Assembly: GCA_019639155.1 (NCBI GenBank)
Contig: JAHBSJ010000004.1
Coordinates: 186,001-250,000, forward strand
DNA: 64,000 nucleotides
Source of the DNA: Acidobacteriota bacterium
Lineage (GTDB): Bacteria > Acidobacteriota > Blastocatellia > Pyrinomonadales > Pyrinomonadaceae
Reading direction: 5' to 3'
Shown here: one piece after another, positions 8,422 to 17,049 of the stretch
How the letters are laid out: every line of letters begins with the position of its first letter
Numbering within the stretch: the first letter of the stretch is position 1
Translations under genes and position numbers: made by a program
Notes under the pieces: model-generated
Told to the model about the DNA's origin: nothing
The model's input: only the letters and a program-made list of their open reading frames with translations
The model's database searches: none

Positions 8422-11400
8422 TTACCAGCTGAACCGCATTTGCAGTTCGATACGGCGATTTGCAGCACCGCCGCCTCCGAACCCGCCGAAGCCGCCAAAT
8501 CCGCCGGCCGTTGACGTTGACTGGCCGAAACGGCTCGAACTGAGGCTACCGACAGGCGTTCCCAGATTCACCTTATTGAGAATATTGGAGAAGTTGACGC
8601 TGACGTTCAGGTTGTACGGCTTTCTGGTGTCGCCGCCGCCGCCGAAGAAACCACCGCCGCCGCCGCCCATTCGGCCTCCGCCCATGCCGCCGCGTCCCAT
8701 TCCCGGAATACCGCCGCCCGGGCCGCCTGTTTGGCCGCCGGTCGAAGCAACTCGCTCAGCCGCCGAGGTGCCGAAGCCGAAAGTGCGACTGACGCGCATG
8801 TTCATATTGAAGAATGCGGGGCCAAGACCATAGTTTCTCGGGATTATCTTGCCTGGATCGTTAGAGCCGATATCGCAGAACGACTTGTTCAGCGAGAGTT
8901 CGTTACAGCGAAGAGCAAGTTCGCCAAACGTCGGCCGCTCAGTGAACAGGCCGTCACCGTTTGCGTCAATTCCGCGCGTGATGTTGAACGGCCTTCCCGA
9001 GCTTGCGATGATGAAAGGATTCAGGTTGAAGCCCCAGGGCAAGCTCAAGTTGCCGCCGAGCGTAAAATTGTGCCTGATGTCGAACGATGAACGTCCGTAT
9101 TCACCCGTAAGATCATAAGAATAAGCGGGAAAACTAAATGCACCATCAGAATCGCCCTCAGCAAATCCGAGACGATAATTACCGAAAAGCGAATATTTGT
9201 TGCTGATATTCGTTCGGAAGTTCAGGATCAGCTGGTTCTGTTTCGATTCGCCTGTCGATTCATACTGATAGACGTTGCCGCCCGTTGGATCTGGACGCGG
9301 AGCGTTCAAGCAGGCGATCTGCAGAGGGCAAATAGGAGCGTTTATGTTCCGCGATCGCAGGACATTGTTCGTTTTCGACGTAATGAAGAAAGACGACAAA
9401 ACTGTGTTGTACGGCAGCTGCCTCTCTACACCGATCGCGGCCTGCATCGTGTAAGGCGAAGACAGATCGTCCGCCACGCGACGAATTGTGTTCGACTGCG
9501 GAAGCACCGCCAAGATCTGGGCTGCGGTCGGAACATTGGTCACACCGTTTAGCGTGAAAACCGGCTGCGCAAGAAGTGCAAGTGCTGCGGCACGCCGAAC
9601 AGGATCGGTATCGTTGGCGCTGACAAGCAAATTAAGCTGGCTTTGTCCGTCGAACCTGATCGCCTGCAGCGTCAGATTCTCGCTGAACCGCTCATAGAAG
9701 AAGCCCGCACCGCCGCGGATGACCGTTTTCGGGGCTCGAGCACCGCCCGCACCCGGCGACCATGCAAAACCGAACCGCGGTGCAAAATTCGTATTGCTCG
9801 AGATGTTTGTCTGGTTCTCGTACCGCAGTCCGAAGCTGAGCATCAGCGCCGGGCTGATCCGCCAATCATCAGTAATGAAAAGTCCGTAGTCGGTCCGGGT
9901 GACGGTCGCGAGCGGATTTCCGGTCGTGATGGAAAACTGCGTCGGATTGTATTGCACACCAACAGCTCCACTGACCTTGCAGCGGTACTGTTCCAGCGAA
10001 GAAACAATGCCATCCGAGTTGATATCGCAAGCATCGGCTCCAAAGAAACCGGGGAAGACGAACGATCCGCCGTAGTTGTTTTCTGACCGGTCGCTTATGT
10101 TCACGTTGCGGATCCGGCCGCCAAACTTGACCGAGTGCTGATTGTTTTTGCCAAAGGATGTCGTGGTGAAATTGTTGACCTCGAAAACGCGGCTTCGGTT
10201 GAAACTCTGTCCTATCTGCGATCCGCCGCCAGTGAAAGCTGCAGGAACGTTGACGGTCGGGATCGAATTGTCGCCCGTTTGCTCGCGGCGGCTATCGCTG
10301 AACTCGAACCGTGTCTCGTTGACTGTTTTCGGGTTGATGATCATCGTTTCCGTTATTCGGATCTCGTGTTCGCGGCTGGTCGATGCAAAGGCCCGCGACG
10401 GGAGCGAAGTATCGCCGATTCCCTGATTTTCAGATGTCGAACGGCCAAAATTGTATCTGACCACCAACGTGTTTCGATCGTTGATCTGATAGTCGAACCT
10501 CGGCCCGATGTTGAAACGCCTCGTCGGGACCTGGACGTCTTGGTTAAAGCTGACGATGTTCAGTGACGGATCCAGGACAAGAGCGTTGATAATGGTGTTG
10601 TTGTCGACCATTCGTTGATTCACGTCCAGAAAAAACGAGGATCGGCCCTTTTGCACGGGGCCTGAAAGGTTGCCGCCGAAGGTCTTCGTCTGGCTTGGTG
10701 CTCTGTTCGACGCAAAGGGATTGCGCGAATTCAGGCGTGCATCGTTGAAATTGAAACTCGCACTGCCGCGCCACTTGTCCGAACCCGGACGCGTCAGAAT
10801 TTCGAGGCGGCCGAAACCGAGCCGGTCGAATTCAGCTGAAAAGGGATTCTGATTGATGCGTATCTCACGAATTGCGTCTCTGGGCGGTATCCTGCCGCCG
10901 GTAAAACCGTCGATGAAGATCTGTCCGCCTGCGGGGCCTGCCGACGGTCCGGCGAGTGCCTGCAATGCAGCTTCGAGTTCATCGGGATCGTCAGGAAGAG
11001 CTTCGAGGTCCTTGCCCTTGATAACGGTCGCTCCGCCGGAACTGTCCGGGTCGGTCGAAACGCCGACATCATTCGAGATATCTACGGTCTCTTCGACGCC
11101 TGCGACCATCAGAACGACTATCAACTCGTTCTTCTGTCCGGCAGCGACCTCGACTTCGGCATTCTCATAAAGAGCAAACTTCGGAGCGATGGCTTTAACC
11201 GTATATATGCCCGGAGCAAGCCCTGTTAGAGCGTACTCGCCGCGGGCATTGGTTATCACCCGGCGTTCCCTTCCGTCCTTGGAAACGATCGTGATCGAAG
11301 CTCCGACCACGACCGCGCCGAGAGCGTCGGTCACTTGGCCTTCGATCGAGCCCGTCGCTTGAGCAAAAACGCCCGACACGGAAAGAGCCGCAATGCCCAG

Positions 11401-11430
11401 TAGTAATGAAAAGTGTTTTAAGAGTCTCAT
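8422..11430 (-). CDS. Oar-like TonB-dependent-receptor-type outer-membrane protein with carboxypeptidase-regulatory domain
   Basis: 1002 residues. Signal peptide (MRLLKHFSLLLGIAALSVSGVFAQ), then a carboxypeptidase regulatory-like domain (about 25-105; GSIEGQVTDALGAVVVGA, RGEYALTGLAPGIYTVKA). A plug-like region follows (VDISNDVGVSTDPDSSGG, KGKDLEALPDD), then a long beta-barrel ending in an aromatic terminal strand (ELQMRFSW). Such proteins are greatly expanded in Acidobacteriota; ligands are unknown. Residues about 895-985 contain two Gly/Met/Phe-rich blocks (GGMGGGRMGGGGGGFFGGGG and GGFGGFGGFGGGG) in what should be an extracellular loop or late strand. The gene upstream has a similar Gly/Met-rich block. 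Confidence 0.88.
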   Translation of the reverse strand: MRLLKHFSLLLGIAALSVSGVFAQATGSIEGQVTDALGAVVVGASITIVSKDGRERRVITNARGEYALTGLAPGIYTVKAIAPKFALYENAEVEVAAGQKNELIVVLMVAGVEETVDISNDVGVSTDPDSSGGATVIKGKDLEALPDDPDELEAALQALAGPSAGPAGGQIFIDGFTGGRIPPRDAIREIRINQNPFSAEFDRLGFGRLEILTRPGSDKWRGSASFNFNDARLNSRNPFASNRAPSQTKTFGGNLSGPVQKGRSSFFLDVNQRMVDNNTIINALVLDPSLNIVSFNQDVQVPTRRFNIGPRFDYQINDRNTLVVRYNFGRSTSENQGIGDTSLPSRAFASTSREHEIRITETMIINPKTVNETRFEFSDSRREQTGDNSIPTVNVPAAFTGGGSQIGQSFNRSRVFEVNNFTTTSFGKNNQHSVKFGGRIRNVNISDRSENNYGGSFVFPGFFGADACDINSDGIVSSLEQYRCKVSGAVGVQYNPTQFSITTGNPLATVTRTDYGLFITDDWRISPALMLSFGLRYENQTNISSNTNFAPRFGFAWSPGAGGARAPKTVIRGGAGFFYERFSENLTLQAIRFDGQSQLNLLVSANDTDPVRRAAALALLAQPVFTLNGVTNVPTAAQILAVLPQSNTIRRVADDLSSPYTMQAAIGVERQLPYNTVLSSFFITSKTNNVLRSRNINAPICPLQIACLNAPRPDPTGGNVYQYESTGESKQNQLILNFRTNISNKYSLFGNYRLGFAEGDSDGAFSFPAYSYDLTGEYGRSSFDIRHNFTLGGNLSLPWGFNLNPFIIASSGRPFNITRGIDANGDGLFTERPTFGELALRCNELSLNKSFCDIGSNDPGKIIPRNYGLGPAFFNMNMRVSRTFGFGTSAAERVASTGGQTGGPGGGIPGMGRGGMGGGRMGGGGGGFFGGGGDTRKPYNLNVSVNFSNILNKVNLGTPVGSLSSSRFGQSTSTAGGFGGFGGFGGGGAANRRIELQMRFSW

Positions 11431-11462
11431 GATATTACGCGTCCTATGAAAACAAAATTTTG

Positions 11463-11484
11463 GGCCGCGACATCGGCCGCGGCC
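11463..11484 (-). terminator. GC-rich hairpin between two envelope genes
   Basis: Minus strand stem GGCCGCG/CGCGGCC with an 8-base loop, followed by CAAAATTTTGTTTT. It may weaken transcription from the 11503-12726 gene into the Oar-like gene. The U-tract is imperfect. Confidence 0.4.
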
Positions 11485-11502
11485 TGATAACTTAAATAAA
11501 AC

Positions 11503-12726
11503 TTAATTGAAGCCGATCCCGTCGAGGCCGGGAATTGTGAAACCGCTATCGACGCCGGGCCGGCCCATGCCGCGGCCGCCGCCGGCTGCTTGGGCAGCAC
11601 GAATGAAAGGCTCAACGCCGGCGAGGAGCTTGATCGCACGAACGCGCTCTGCTGAGCCGTTTCGCGTACACGAGACCGCGATCATCTCACCGGGTTTCAG
11701 ATCTGCGGCAGATACCGCAGGAAAACGTTCGAAAAGATCGTCAACGCCGCCGCTACCGCCGCGCATTCCGCCCGCCATTCCGCCCGCCATTCCGCCCGCC
11801 ATTCCGCCTTGGCCGGGAGCACCCTGCCCGCCGGGGCGAACCGGTGCGGCTCCGCCTGCGGGCGGACCGCCTACGGGACGAGCACCGCCTGCGATCATTT
11901 GAGCACCTGCCATCCGCTCAGCCATTTCCGAGGGGAAACGCTTGAGTACCGACGAATTCCCGAGAGTCACCGTCACATCCTTGTTTGTCTGCACATTCTT
12001 AATAACGATCTCGTTCGTTTCCGCGTTGTATGAAACAACCGTACCCGCGATAGTTTGGAACGCCCCGGTTACGACCTGCTCGGCTGCGAAGCTGGTTCCG
12101 TCGGTGCTCCGGTCGCCGAGGGCACGAAGCATATCGCCTTCTTTTACGTCCGCCAACGAACTTGCGAGTGCCTCGTCATATCGGATCGAATCCGGTGCAT
12201 ATCTTAGAAACTTCGCGTCGGCTTTCGGCGTCAATGTTACGTCCGTCGAACCGACAATACCGCGAACCTCTACGACCACCTGGCCGGTCTGCTGGTTGAC
12301 TGACTTAACCTTTCCTGTGATCCCGCGTCGCCGCCACTCTTCGGCCTCTTTTGCCTGCTTTTGCGAGATGTCGGCCTTTGTCATCAAGAAGAGCGACCGT
12401 GCCGGCATGGATCTTCCGTCAGTGGCCAGAATTCCCGAGACGGTTATCCGATCGCCGGTACCGAGGTCGCCGAACTCAGCCGGCGTTGCAGTACTGAGGC
12501 TAGGCTTCTCGGGCGAGACCCTTTTGATCGAGGTAGTTTCGGTAATGACGATCTCAACATTGCCATTGGCCGTGGATATCGTCAGTTTCTTATCACCGAT
12601 AGATACTATCTCACCGGTGAGAACCGTCGGCTTCAAAGGCTGCTGCCCCGGATCCTGAGAATAAATGAATGAAAAGATCGCCGAAACGGCTATAAAAACT
12701 ATCGCTATTAAGAAGTTGTACAACAT
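11503..12726 (-). CDS. Membrane-anchored protein with repeated OB/DUF5666-like domains and a Gly/Met-rich linker
   Basis: 407 residues. An N-terminal hydrophobic helix (4-22) serves as signal or anchor. Two or three beta-rich modules follow, each of the form TGEIVSIGDKKLTISTANG, GKVKSVNQQTGQVVVEVRG and GTVVSYNAETNEIVIKN. This is the pattern of DUF5666/OB-fold repeats found in secreted bacterial proteins. A Pro/Gly/Met-rich linker (GGAAPVRPGGQGAPGQGGMA, then tandem GGMA units) splits off a last module (LKPGEMIAVSCTRNGSAERV). It has no enzyme motif. It is directly upstream of the Oar-like gene, which has similar Gly/Met-rich blocks, so a shared outer-envelope function is plausible. Confidence 0.7.
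   Translation of the reverse strand: MLYNFLIAIVFIAVSAIFSFIYSQDPGQQPLKPTVLTGEIVSIGDKKLTISTANGNVEIVITETTSIKRVSPEKPSLSTATPAEFGDLGTGDRITVSGILATDGRSMPARSLFLMTKADISQKQAKEAEEWRRRGITGKVKSVNQQTGQVVVEVRGIVGSTDVTLTPKADAKFLRYAPDSIRYDEALASSLADVKEGDMLRALGDRSTDGTSFAAEQVVTGAFQTIAGTVVSYNAETNEIVIKNVQTNKDVTVTLGNSSVLKRFPSEMAERMAGAQMIAGGARPVGGPPAGGAAPVRPGGQGAPGQGGMAGGMAGGMAGGMRGGSGGVDDLFERFPAVSAADLKPGEMIAVSCTRNGSAERVRAIKLLAGVEPFIRAAQAAGGGRGMGRPGVDSGFTIPGLDGIGFN
11765..11808. repeat. 12-bp tandem repeat inside the OB-repeat protein gene
   Basis: Three full copies of ATTCCGCCCGCC plus a partial fourth encode the GGMA repeats on the minus strand. The unit length is a multiple of three, so gain or loss of copies would keep frame. 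Confidence 0.85.
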
Positions 12727-12858
12727 AGGCTTAATCTTCGGCCTGATATTAGATTTAGTTTCAAATCAGTTTAGAAATGCTTCTACGCACTCTAAGACGT
12801 TGATTTTATCAGCGAAGTTCGGGCCTTTTTGTAAAGAAATGTAAAAGTCTGCAAGCAT

Positions 12859-13833
12859 TCAGCCCGCGTTATTTGGGGCTTCCGATGATGTCCGGGCAGT
12901 CAAAAGCAGGCCGAGTCCGGTGGTGAGGACACCGAAAAGAACGATGACCCAGAGATACGGAAGAGATAATAGGACCGTCAGCAGGACGACACCTATTAGG
13001 ATGGAAAGGGTTTCAGAGCGGTTATTGCCGTTATTGACGCGTTTTGTGAGGATCTTGCCAAGTGCGACATGGAGTGCGACACGACCGAAGACATAGGCAA
13101 GCACCACGACCACAAGGCCCATCAGGAATATTGTAAGTCCAAGGTATTCAGGAAGTGTTAAAGCTGCGCCCACGATCATCGCAATGATGGCTGCAAAGAA
13201 AAATGTTCCTATACCCATCGTCTTCGGCCATGTCAGCCGAACACGCAGAGCTGCACGGCTGACCGCACCGGGAGCAACGGTCGCGACGACCATTGATAAG
13301 AGGAACCAAAAAAGAGCGAGGACAAAACGTTGGGCAAAGAATGACGGCGTTATGTCGGGCGAAAGCATCTGCGACGGTTCCTGGCCGATGCTCCGCAGTT
13401 CGTTCTCAAACACCGCGAACATGATGGTTTCCTTTCCTTCTTCGCGGAGCGGTTTTTCAGCCGCGGGCTTGTATGATCCGCCGAAAACTATAACGTCGCC
13501 GCCGATATATGCGTCGTTCTCCTGTATGACGTTGCCGCCGATCGTGGCGACGTCGCCGGTGACCCGGCCCTCGATGATAACATCGCCGCCGATCGCAAGG
13601 ACTCCCTTTGCTTGCTTCTTCACTACGACGTTGCGGCCGAAAACATAAACTTCCTGATCCGGAGCATCATTAACGATAACCGTTGTGTCATCTTCGGAGG
13701 TCGAGACCGCGGTAACGCCATAGATATTTTCGGCAGCCGCGAAGGCCATCAGCATCGACGTGAAAACAAAAGCGGCCGCCCGAATTGAGCGGCCTTGTTT
13801 CGATCTTATAATGCAGCGGCCCGCGATGATCAT
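12859..13833 (-). CDS. Bactofilin-like (polymer-forming) domain fused to a multi-helix membrane domain
   Basis: 324 residues. After an N-terminal hydrophobic segment (about 18-34), residues about 48-120 form short beta repeats with regular Gly spacing (VYVFGRNVVVKKQAKG, VLAIGGDVIIEGRVTGD, VATIGGNVIQENDAYIGG, DVIVFGGSYK). These resemble the right-handed beta-helix rungs of polymer-forming cytoskeletal proteins. The rest has about four to five membrane helices (FVLALFWFLLSMVVATVAP; IGTFFFAAIIAMIVGAALT; LGLTIFLMGLVVVVLAYVFG; SILIGVVLLTVLLSL). It lies 7 bases after the anti-sigma factor gene, which suggests that it is part of the envelope-stress unit with the ECF sigma factor. Confidence 0.75.
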   Translation of the reverse strand: MIIAGRCIIRSKQGRSIRAAAFVFTSMLMAFAAAENIYGVTAVSTSEDDTTVIVNDAPDQEVYVFGRNVVVKKQAKGVLAIGGDVIIEGRVTGDVATIGGNVIQENDAYIGGDVIVFGGSYKPAAEKPLREEGKETIMFAVFENELRSIGQEPSQMLSPDITPSFFAQRFVLALFWFLLSMVVATVAPGAVSRAALRVRLTWPKTMGIGTFFFAAIIAMIVGAALTLPEYLGLTIFLMGLVVVVLAYVFGRVALHVALGKILTKRVNNGNNRSETLSILIGVVLLTVLLSLPYLWVIVLFGVLTTGLGLLLTARTSSEAPNNAG

Positions 13834-13840
13834 CTTTGAA

Positions 13841-14413
13841 TTATCCTCTCAGAGAACGCGAGCGCCGGACGGCGGGAAAAAGAAACAATACCGCTGCAAC
13901 GATGAGCAGCACGAATACGGCCTGATTAGGTATTTGCGACGACGCCGAGCGTGTGATGACCACAACACCGGCATAAAGCGAGCTGAACAGATGAAACGAG
14001 ACCGTCGCGGTACCGGCAACGACGTCGCCGAACTTTTGTACCGGCGTTGCAATATCTGCAAATGAGAAAAATGCAAATAGACAAAATATCGCCATCGCCG
14101 CAATGACGAAGTATGCGTTTAACCTCTCCTCCGGCTTACGCAGACCGTTGACATTGCTTTCAGCGGTCGCCGTGACCTTCTTGGCAAAATCGGCGGGCGG
14201 TTCGATCTCTGCGGATTCTGAGAAGCTGCTGTTCAGCAGGCAGAGTATCTGCCTCTGTTCGAGCAGAGCGGACGAGCACACCTTGCAATCGGCAAGGTGC
14301 CGTTCGAAAGAAAGCTCTTCTGACTGTTCGAGTTCTCCATCGAGGTAACCTGCTATGAAAGGTGACGGACACTCGGCCTTCGGGCTCATTTGCTCGCGGA
14401 TCTCTTCGTTCAT
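13841..14413 (-). CDS. Anti-sigma factor with zinc-finger (ZAS-like) domain
   Basis: 190 residues. The N-terminal domain has C-x2..-H-x3-C-x2-C spacing (FIAGYLDGELEQSEELSFERHLADCKVCS), the zinc-binding anti-sigma pattern. Membrane helices follow (about 100-120, 135-155 and 160-182). Its ATG overlaps the stop of the ECF sigma gene by 4 bases, which gives translational coupling. It should hold the sigma factor inactive at the membrane until an envelope signal arrives. Confidence 0.87.
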   Translation of the reverse strand: MNEEIREQMSPKAECPSPFIAGYLDGELEQSEELSFERHLADCKVCSSALLEQRQILCLLNSSFSESAEIEPPADFAKKVTATAESNVNGLRKPEERLNAYFVIAAMAIFCLFAFFSFADIATPVQKFGDVVAGTATVSFHLFSSLYAGVVVITRSASSQIPNQAVFVLLIVAAVLFLFPAVRRSRSLRG

Positions 14414-15006
14414 CGAATGATCCCCCTCTTTAGCAATACCTCTCGCATCATTTCCCTTGCCCGAAATAGCCGGTTCTTCACCGTGCCGAGCGGCAGGCCG
14501 GTCACTTCGACCATTTCTTCGTAGGAAAGTTCGCGGGCGTGCCTTAGCAGCAGCAGCTCGCGATATGCAGGCGGCAGGCCCGAAATGACATCTTCGATCT
14601 CTGAGATGCGTTCGTTGCGTTCCTGTTCTTGTTCGGGGTTACGGGCGCCGCATTCTATCTGAATTTCGTAGGCGCCGTCCTGTCCTTCGATCTCGAGGCT
14701 GTGCGTATGAACGGAGTTCCGGCGAAGGTGATCGATCGCAGCATTATGCGCGATGCGGTACAGCCAGGTAGAAAACTTGTATTCGCTGCTGTATCTTTCG
14801 ATCGAATTGTATACCTTGATGAATACTTCCTGCGAAACATCGAGCGAGGCGTCATGGTCACCAAGCATTCGGTAAACATAGCCGACTATCGGCCGCTGAT
14901 AACGCCGCACAAGCTCCTCAAAACCATCGTGCGACCCCGCTACCGTGCGGACGACAAGTTCGGCGTCGGTCAGATCTCTTGCGGTGATGTATGCGGAGGC
15001 TTCCAT
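14410..15006 (-). CDS. ECF-subfamily RNA polymerase sigma factor
   Basis: 198 residues. Region 2 reads DGFEELVRRYQRPIVGYVYRMLGD, DVSQEVFIKVYNSIERYSS and FSTWLYRIAHNAAIDHLRR. After an acidic linker, region 4 reads ISGLPPAYRELLLLRHARELSYEEMVEVTGLPLGTVKNRLFRARE. This is a RpoE/SigW-like extracytoplasmic-function sigma factor. It is followed by a coupled anti-sigma gene and a bactofilin-like membrane gene. A candidate self-regulated ECF promoter lies just upstream (15026-15053). Confidence 0.93.
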   Translation of the reverse strand: MEASAYITARDLTDAELVVRTVAGSHDGFEELVRRYQRPIVGYVYRMLGDHDASLDVSQEVFIKVYNSIERYSSEYKFSTWLYRIAHNAAIDHLRRNSVHTHSLEIEGQDGAYEIQIECGARNPEQEQERNERISEIEDVISGLPPAYRELLLLRHARELSYEEMVEVTGLPLGTVKNRLFRAREMMREVLLKRGIIR

Positions 15007-15025
15007 CGAAACTGCGTTATCGGTT

Positions 15026-15053
15026 ACTACGCAAGTCTGGGCAAAATGGTTTC
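15026..15053 (-). promoter_or_regulatory. Candidate ECF-type promoter for the sigma/anti-sigma unit
   Basis: Minus strand GAAACC (15048-15053), a 16-base spacer and CGTAGT (15026-15031), ending 20 bases before the sigma factor ATG at 15006. The GAAAC...CGTA pattern is what many ECF sigma factors recognise, and self-activation is common. It is only one site, so the match could be chance. Confidence 0.4.
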
Positions 15054-15076
15054 AATTTGCAAGGCGGGCTTCTGCT

Positions 15077-16009
15077 TCAGGCGGCAAGGGCAGCAAGCCC
15101 GGCCGGAGCGGCGACGCTGTCAAATGCCACGCCGTCCGGCAGAAAATCCATGCCGGCCTCTATCGGGCCGACGACTCGGAGCGGCGCACCTAATGCATCA
15201 TTCGCAATTGACGGCAAACGGTCCCTCAGTTCCGTATCACCGACGACCAGTACACGCTCGAGCATTCCTGCATCCTGCGAGCCTCCCACGCGGTCGCCGT
15301 AAAACATCAAAAGCCTGTAAACTTCGTCGTCCATCTCATCCGGCCGGCAGGTGACCGAGCGAACCAACATCGGCTCACTGCCCCGCATCAAAAGTGCCGT
15401 AAAGCCGTCCTCCGACACACTGATCAGCAAGGAATCTGTCGCCGTTCGGTTGCGTAGCAGCCAGTTCGCCTCGCCGAGCGAACGCGGCAAGATCAGCCCG
15501 GCCTTCCATCCGAGCGATTCGAAATGCGATTCGTATTCGTCTATGACCGCCAATGTGACCGCAGACATGAAATAACGGGTCTTGCCCGATGTGTCCGTTG
15601 CGATCTTCTGCCGCGAAACGCGAAGGTCCGTCGCAGGAACCCCGAACGTCTGCTCGGCTTTCCAGTCAAGTATTTCCTCGGCTTCCTGACGCGACGATGG
15701 TTCGGACTCAAGCGAGACGATTGCCGTGCGTGCGGCGGTCGAAGGCAATGTGACGGACCATCGTTTTTGGCCCAGCAGTCCGGCGGCTTCCGAAACCTCT
15801 CGCAGGATCGAAGAAAAAGCCCTTCCATCGACAATGTTCACATCCGAGAAACTCGGAGCGATGACGCCGGCCGGCAAATCGAGCATTCCCACGCGTTCCA
15901 GAGAAACCTGTCCTCGGCCCGCACGGCGAACCGAAACGGCGGCGATCACGGCATCGGTTATACCGAGTGCGGCATTTGGATAACTTGGCCTGGTCAATGC
16001 ATCGAACAT
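15077..16009 (-). CDS. PilM-like actin-fold protein of type IV pilus / type II secretion assembly
   Basis: 310 residues from the ATG at 16009 (MFDALTRPSYPNAALGITD); a longer upstream start would overlap the preceding pseudopilin gene. The order of beta strands and motifs (ALGITDAVIAAVSVRR; WSVTLPSTAARTAIVSLES; SSRQEAEEILDWKAEQTFG; DSLLISVSEDGFTALLMRG; MLERVLVVGDTEL) fits PilM/GspL-type ATPase-fold proteins. The start follows the pseudopilin stop by 1 base. It would join the inner-membrane platform of a pilus-like machine. The usual PilM phosphate motifs are weak, so the family call is moderate. Confidence 0.72.
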   Translation of the reverse strand: MFDALTRPSYPNAALGITDAVIAAVSVRRAGRGQVSLERVGMLDLPAGVIAPSFSDVNIVDGRAFSSILREVSEAAGLLGQKRWSVTLPSTAARTAIVSLESEPSSRQEAEEILDWKAEQTFGVPATDLRVSRQKIATDTSGKTRYFMSAVTLAVIDEYESHFESLGWKAGLILPRSLGEANWLLRNRTATDSLLISVSEDGFTALLMRGSEPMLVRSVTCRPDEMDDEVYRLLMFYGDRVGGSQDAGMLERVLVVGDTELRDRLPSIANDALGAPLRVVGPIEAGMDFLPDGVAFDSVAAPAGLAALAA

Positions 16010-16010
16010 A

Positions 16011-16406
16011 CTAATAATCACTGTAAGAAACGCCTGAACTGTCCACTCCGTCGGCAAGGCTCTTCACGTCGGTCAGCCCGGTTTGCCCTTCGCTGTTGTT
16101 GGGATCCTCGCCCATTACCTCATTCCATTCAGTGCGTTCGAGGATCGGGTCCATCGGCTTTTCCCGCAGATATCTTGCTGAAACGAGATCATCGACCGAG
16201 CCGGGCAGCTTGCCTTTGTCCGCAGTATATTGGTCGATGGCCTTTCGCATTTGCCAAAGGTTCTCTTTCAAAACCGTCTCTTTCGCGTAACGAACGCTGC
16301 GCTCATAGGTCGGCACAGCGACCGAAATGAGGATAATGATGATGAACATCGCTATCATCAATTCCAGCAGCGACCAACCGCCCTGACGTGTGAATTTACC
16401 AATCAC
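16011..16406 (-). CDS. Type II secretion/type IV pilus pseudopilin (GspG-like)
   Basis: 131 residues with a prepilin N-terminus: a short basic leader, then Gly-Gly-Trp-Ser-Leu-Leu-Glu-Leu followed by a hydrophobic helix (MIAMFIIIILISVAVPTYE). The peptidase site is G|WSLLE, with the conserved Glu at +5. The C-terminal part (LWQMRKAIDQYTADKGKLPG, then DDLVSARYL) is the GspG-type fold. It overlaps the upstream pseudopilin by 11 bases, so both are made together. Confidence 0.9.
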   Translation of the reverse strand: MIGKFTRQGGWSLLELMIAMFIIIILISVAVPTYERSVRYAKETVLKENLWQMRKAIDQYTADKGKLPGSVDDLVSARYLREKPMDPILERTEWNEVMGEDPNNSEGQTGLTDVKSLADGVDSSGVSYSDY

Positions 16407-17049
16407 TGTATTTCTCTCCGTTCAGAGCTGTCTGATCCGATGCAGAACGTACATCGAAAACGTTTATCTCGTCCCAATTGTCCGAATCGCTGTTCTGATA
16501 TGACGATCGGAACCTCCAATTCCGTTCGCCGGTGAAAGGATCGATCGGTATCTCGCGAAGATAGACCTTGGTCACCTCTTCGTTGATATTTATCTCGGTC
16601 GCCTGAGGGCTGCCGTCGCGCAGGCCGCTGCCGCCGCGGAGATTGAGCCCACGCGGCCGCACCTTCACACCCGAGACGAGAATGTCGAGCGACGGCGGAT
16701 ATTTGTCCAGATTGTCGGTCTCAAATATCTTGCAGTCATCGATCACTACGCGGCTGCGGGGATCTGCCGGCACTGACGTATTCGGATTCGGCGGTGCTCC
16801 GGGGACGTTTTGCGCGGAGCCGGGCCCACATGCCCCCAAGGTGTCCCGCTTGAATTCGTCGATAGCGGCACGCATCATACGCAGAGCCTCGCGAAGCCGC
16901 ACTTCTTTTTGGCGGCGCACGGAATTCTCGGCCATCGGAATGGTGCCCATCACGAGTACGGCAAGCACACCGAGCGTGATGACCAGTTCAAGCAGGCTGT
17001 AACCGCCGTGCTTTCGCAGGCCTGTTTTTCTGAATGCCCGAAATCTCAC
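16396..17049 (-). CDS. Pseudopilin with prepilin-type N-terminus
   Basis: 217 residues. The leader ends in RKHGG and the mature start is YSLLELVITLGVLAVLVMG, the prepilin peptidase site with Glu at +5. The domain LREALRMMRAAIDEFKRDT is like GspG-type major pseudopilins, with a larger insertion (Pro/Gly/Asn-rich, about 95-130) and a calcium-pilin-like ending. It starts directly after the secretin stop codon and overlaps the next pseudopilin. Confidence 0.88.
   Translation of the reverse strand: MRFRAFRKTGLRKHGGYSLLELVITLGVLAVLVMGTIPMAENSVRRQKEVRLREALRMMRAAIDEFKRDTLGACGPGSAQNVPGAPPNPNTSVPADPRSRVVIDDCKIFETDNLDKYPPSLDILVSGVKVRPRGLNLRGGSGLRDGSPQATEININEEVTKVYLREIPIDPFTGERNWRFRSSYQNSDSDNWDEINVFDVRSASDQTALNGEKYSDW

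Noticed and set aside
11765..11808. Short regular repeats that could be taken for a CRISPR array
   Set aside because: The repeats are contiguous 12-mers within a coding frame without spacers and encode GGMA units.
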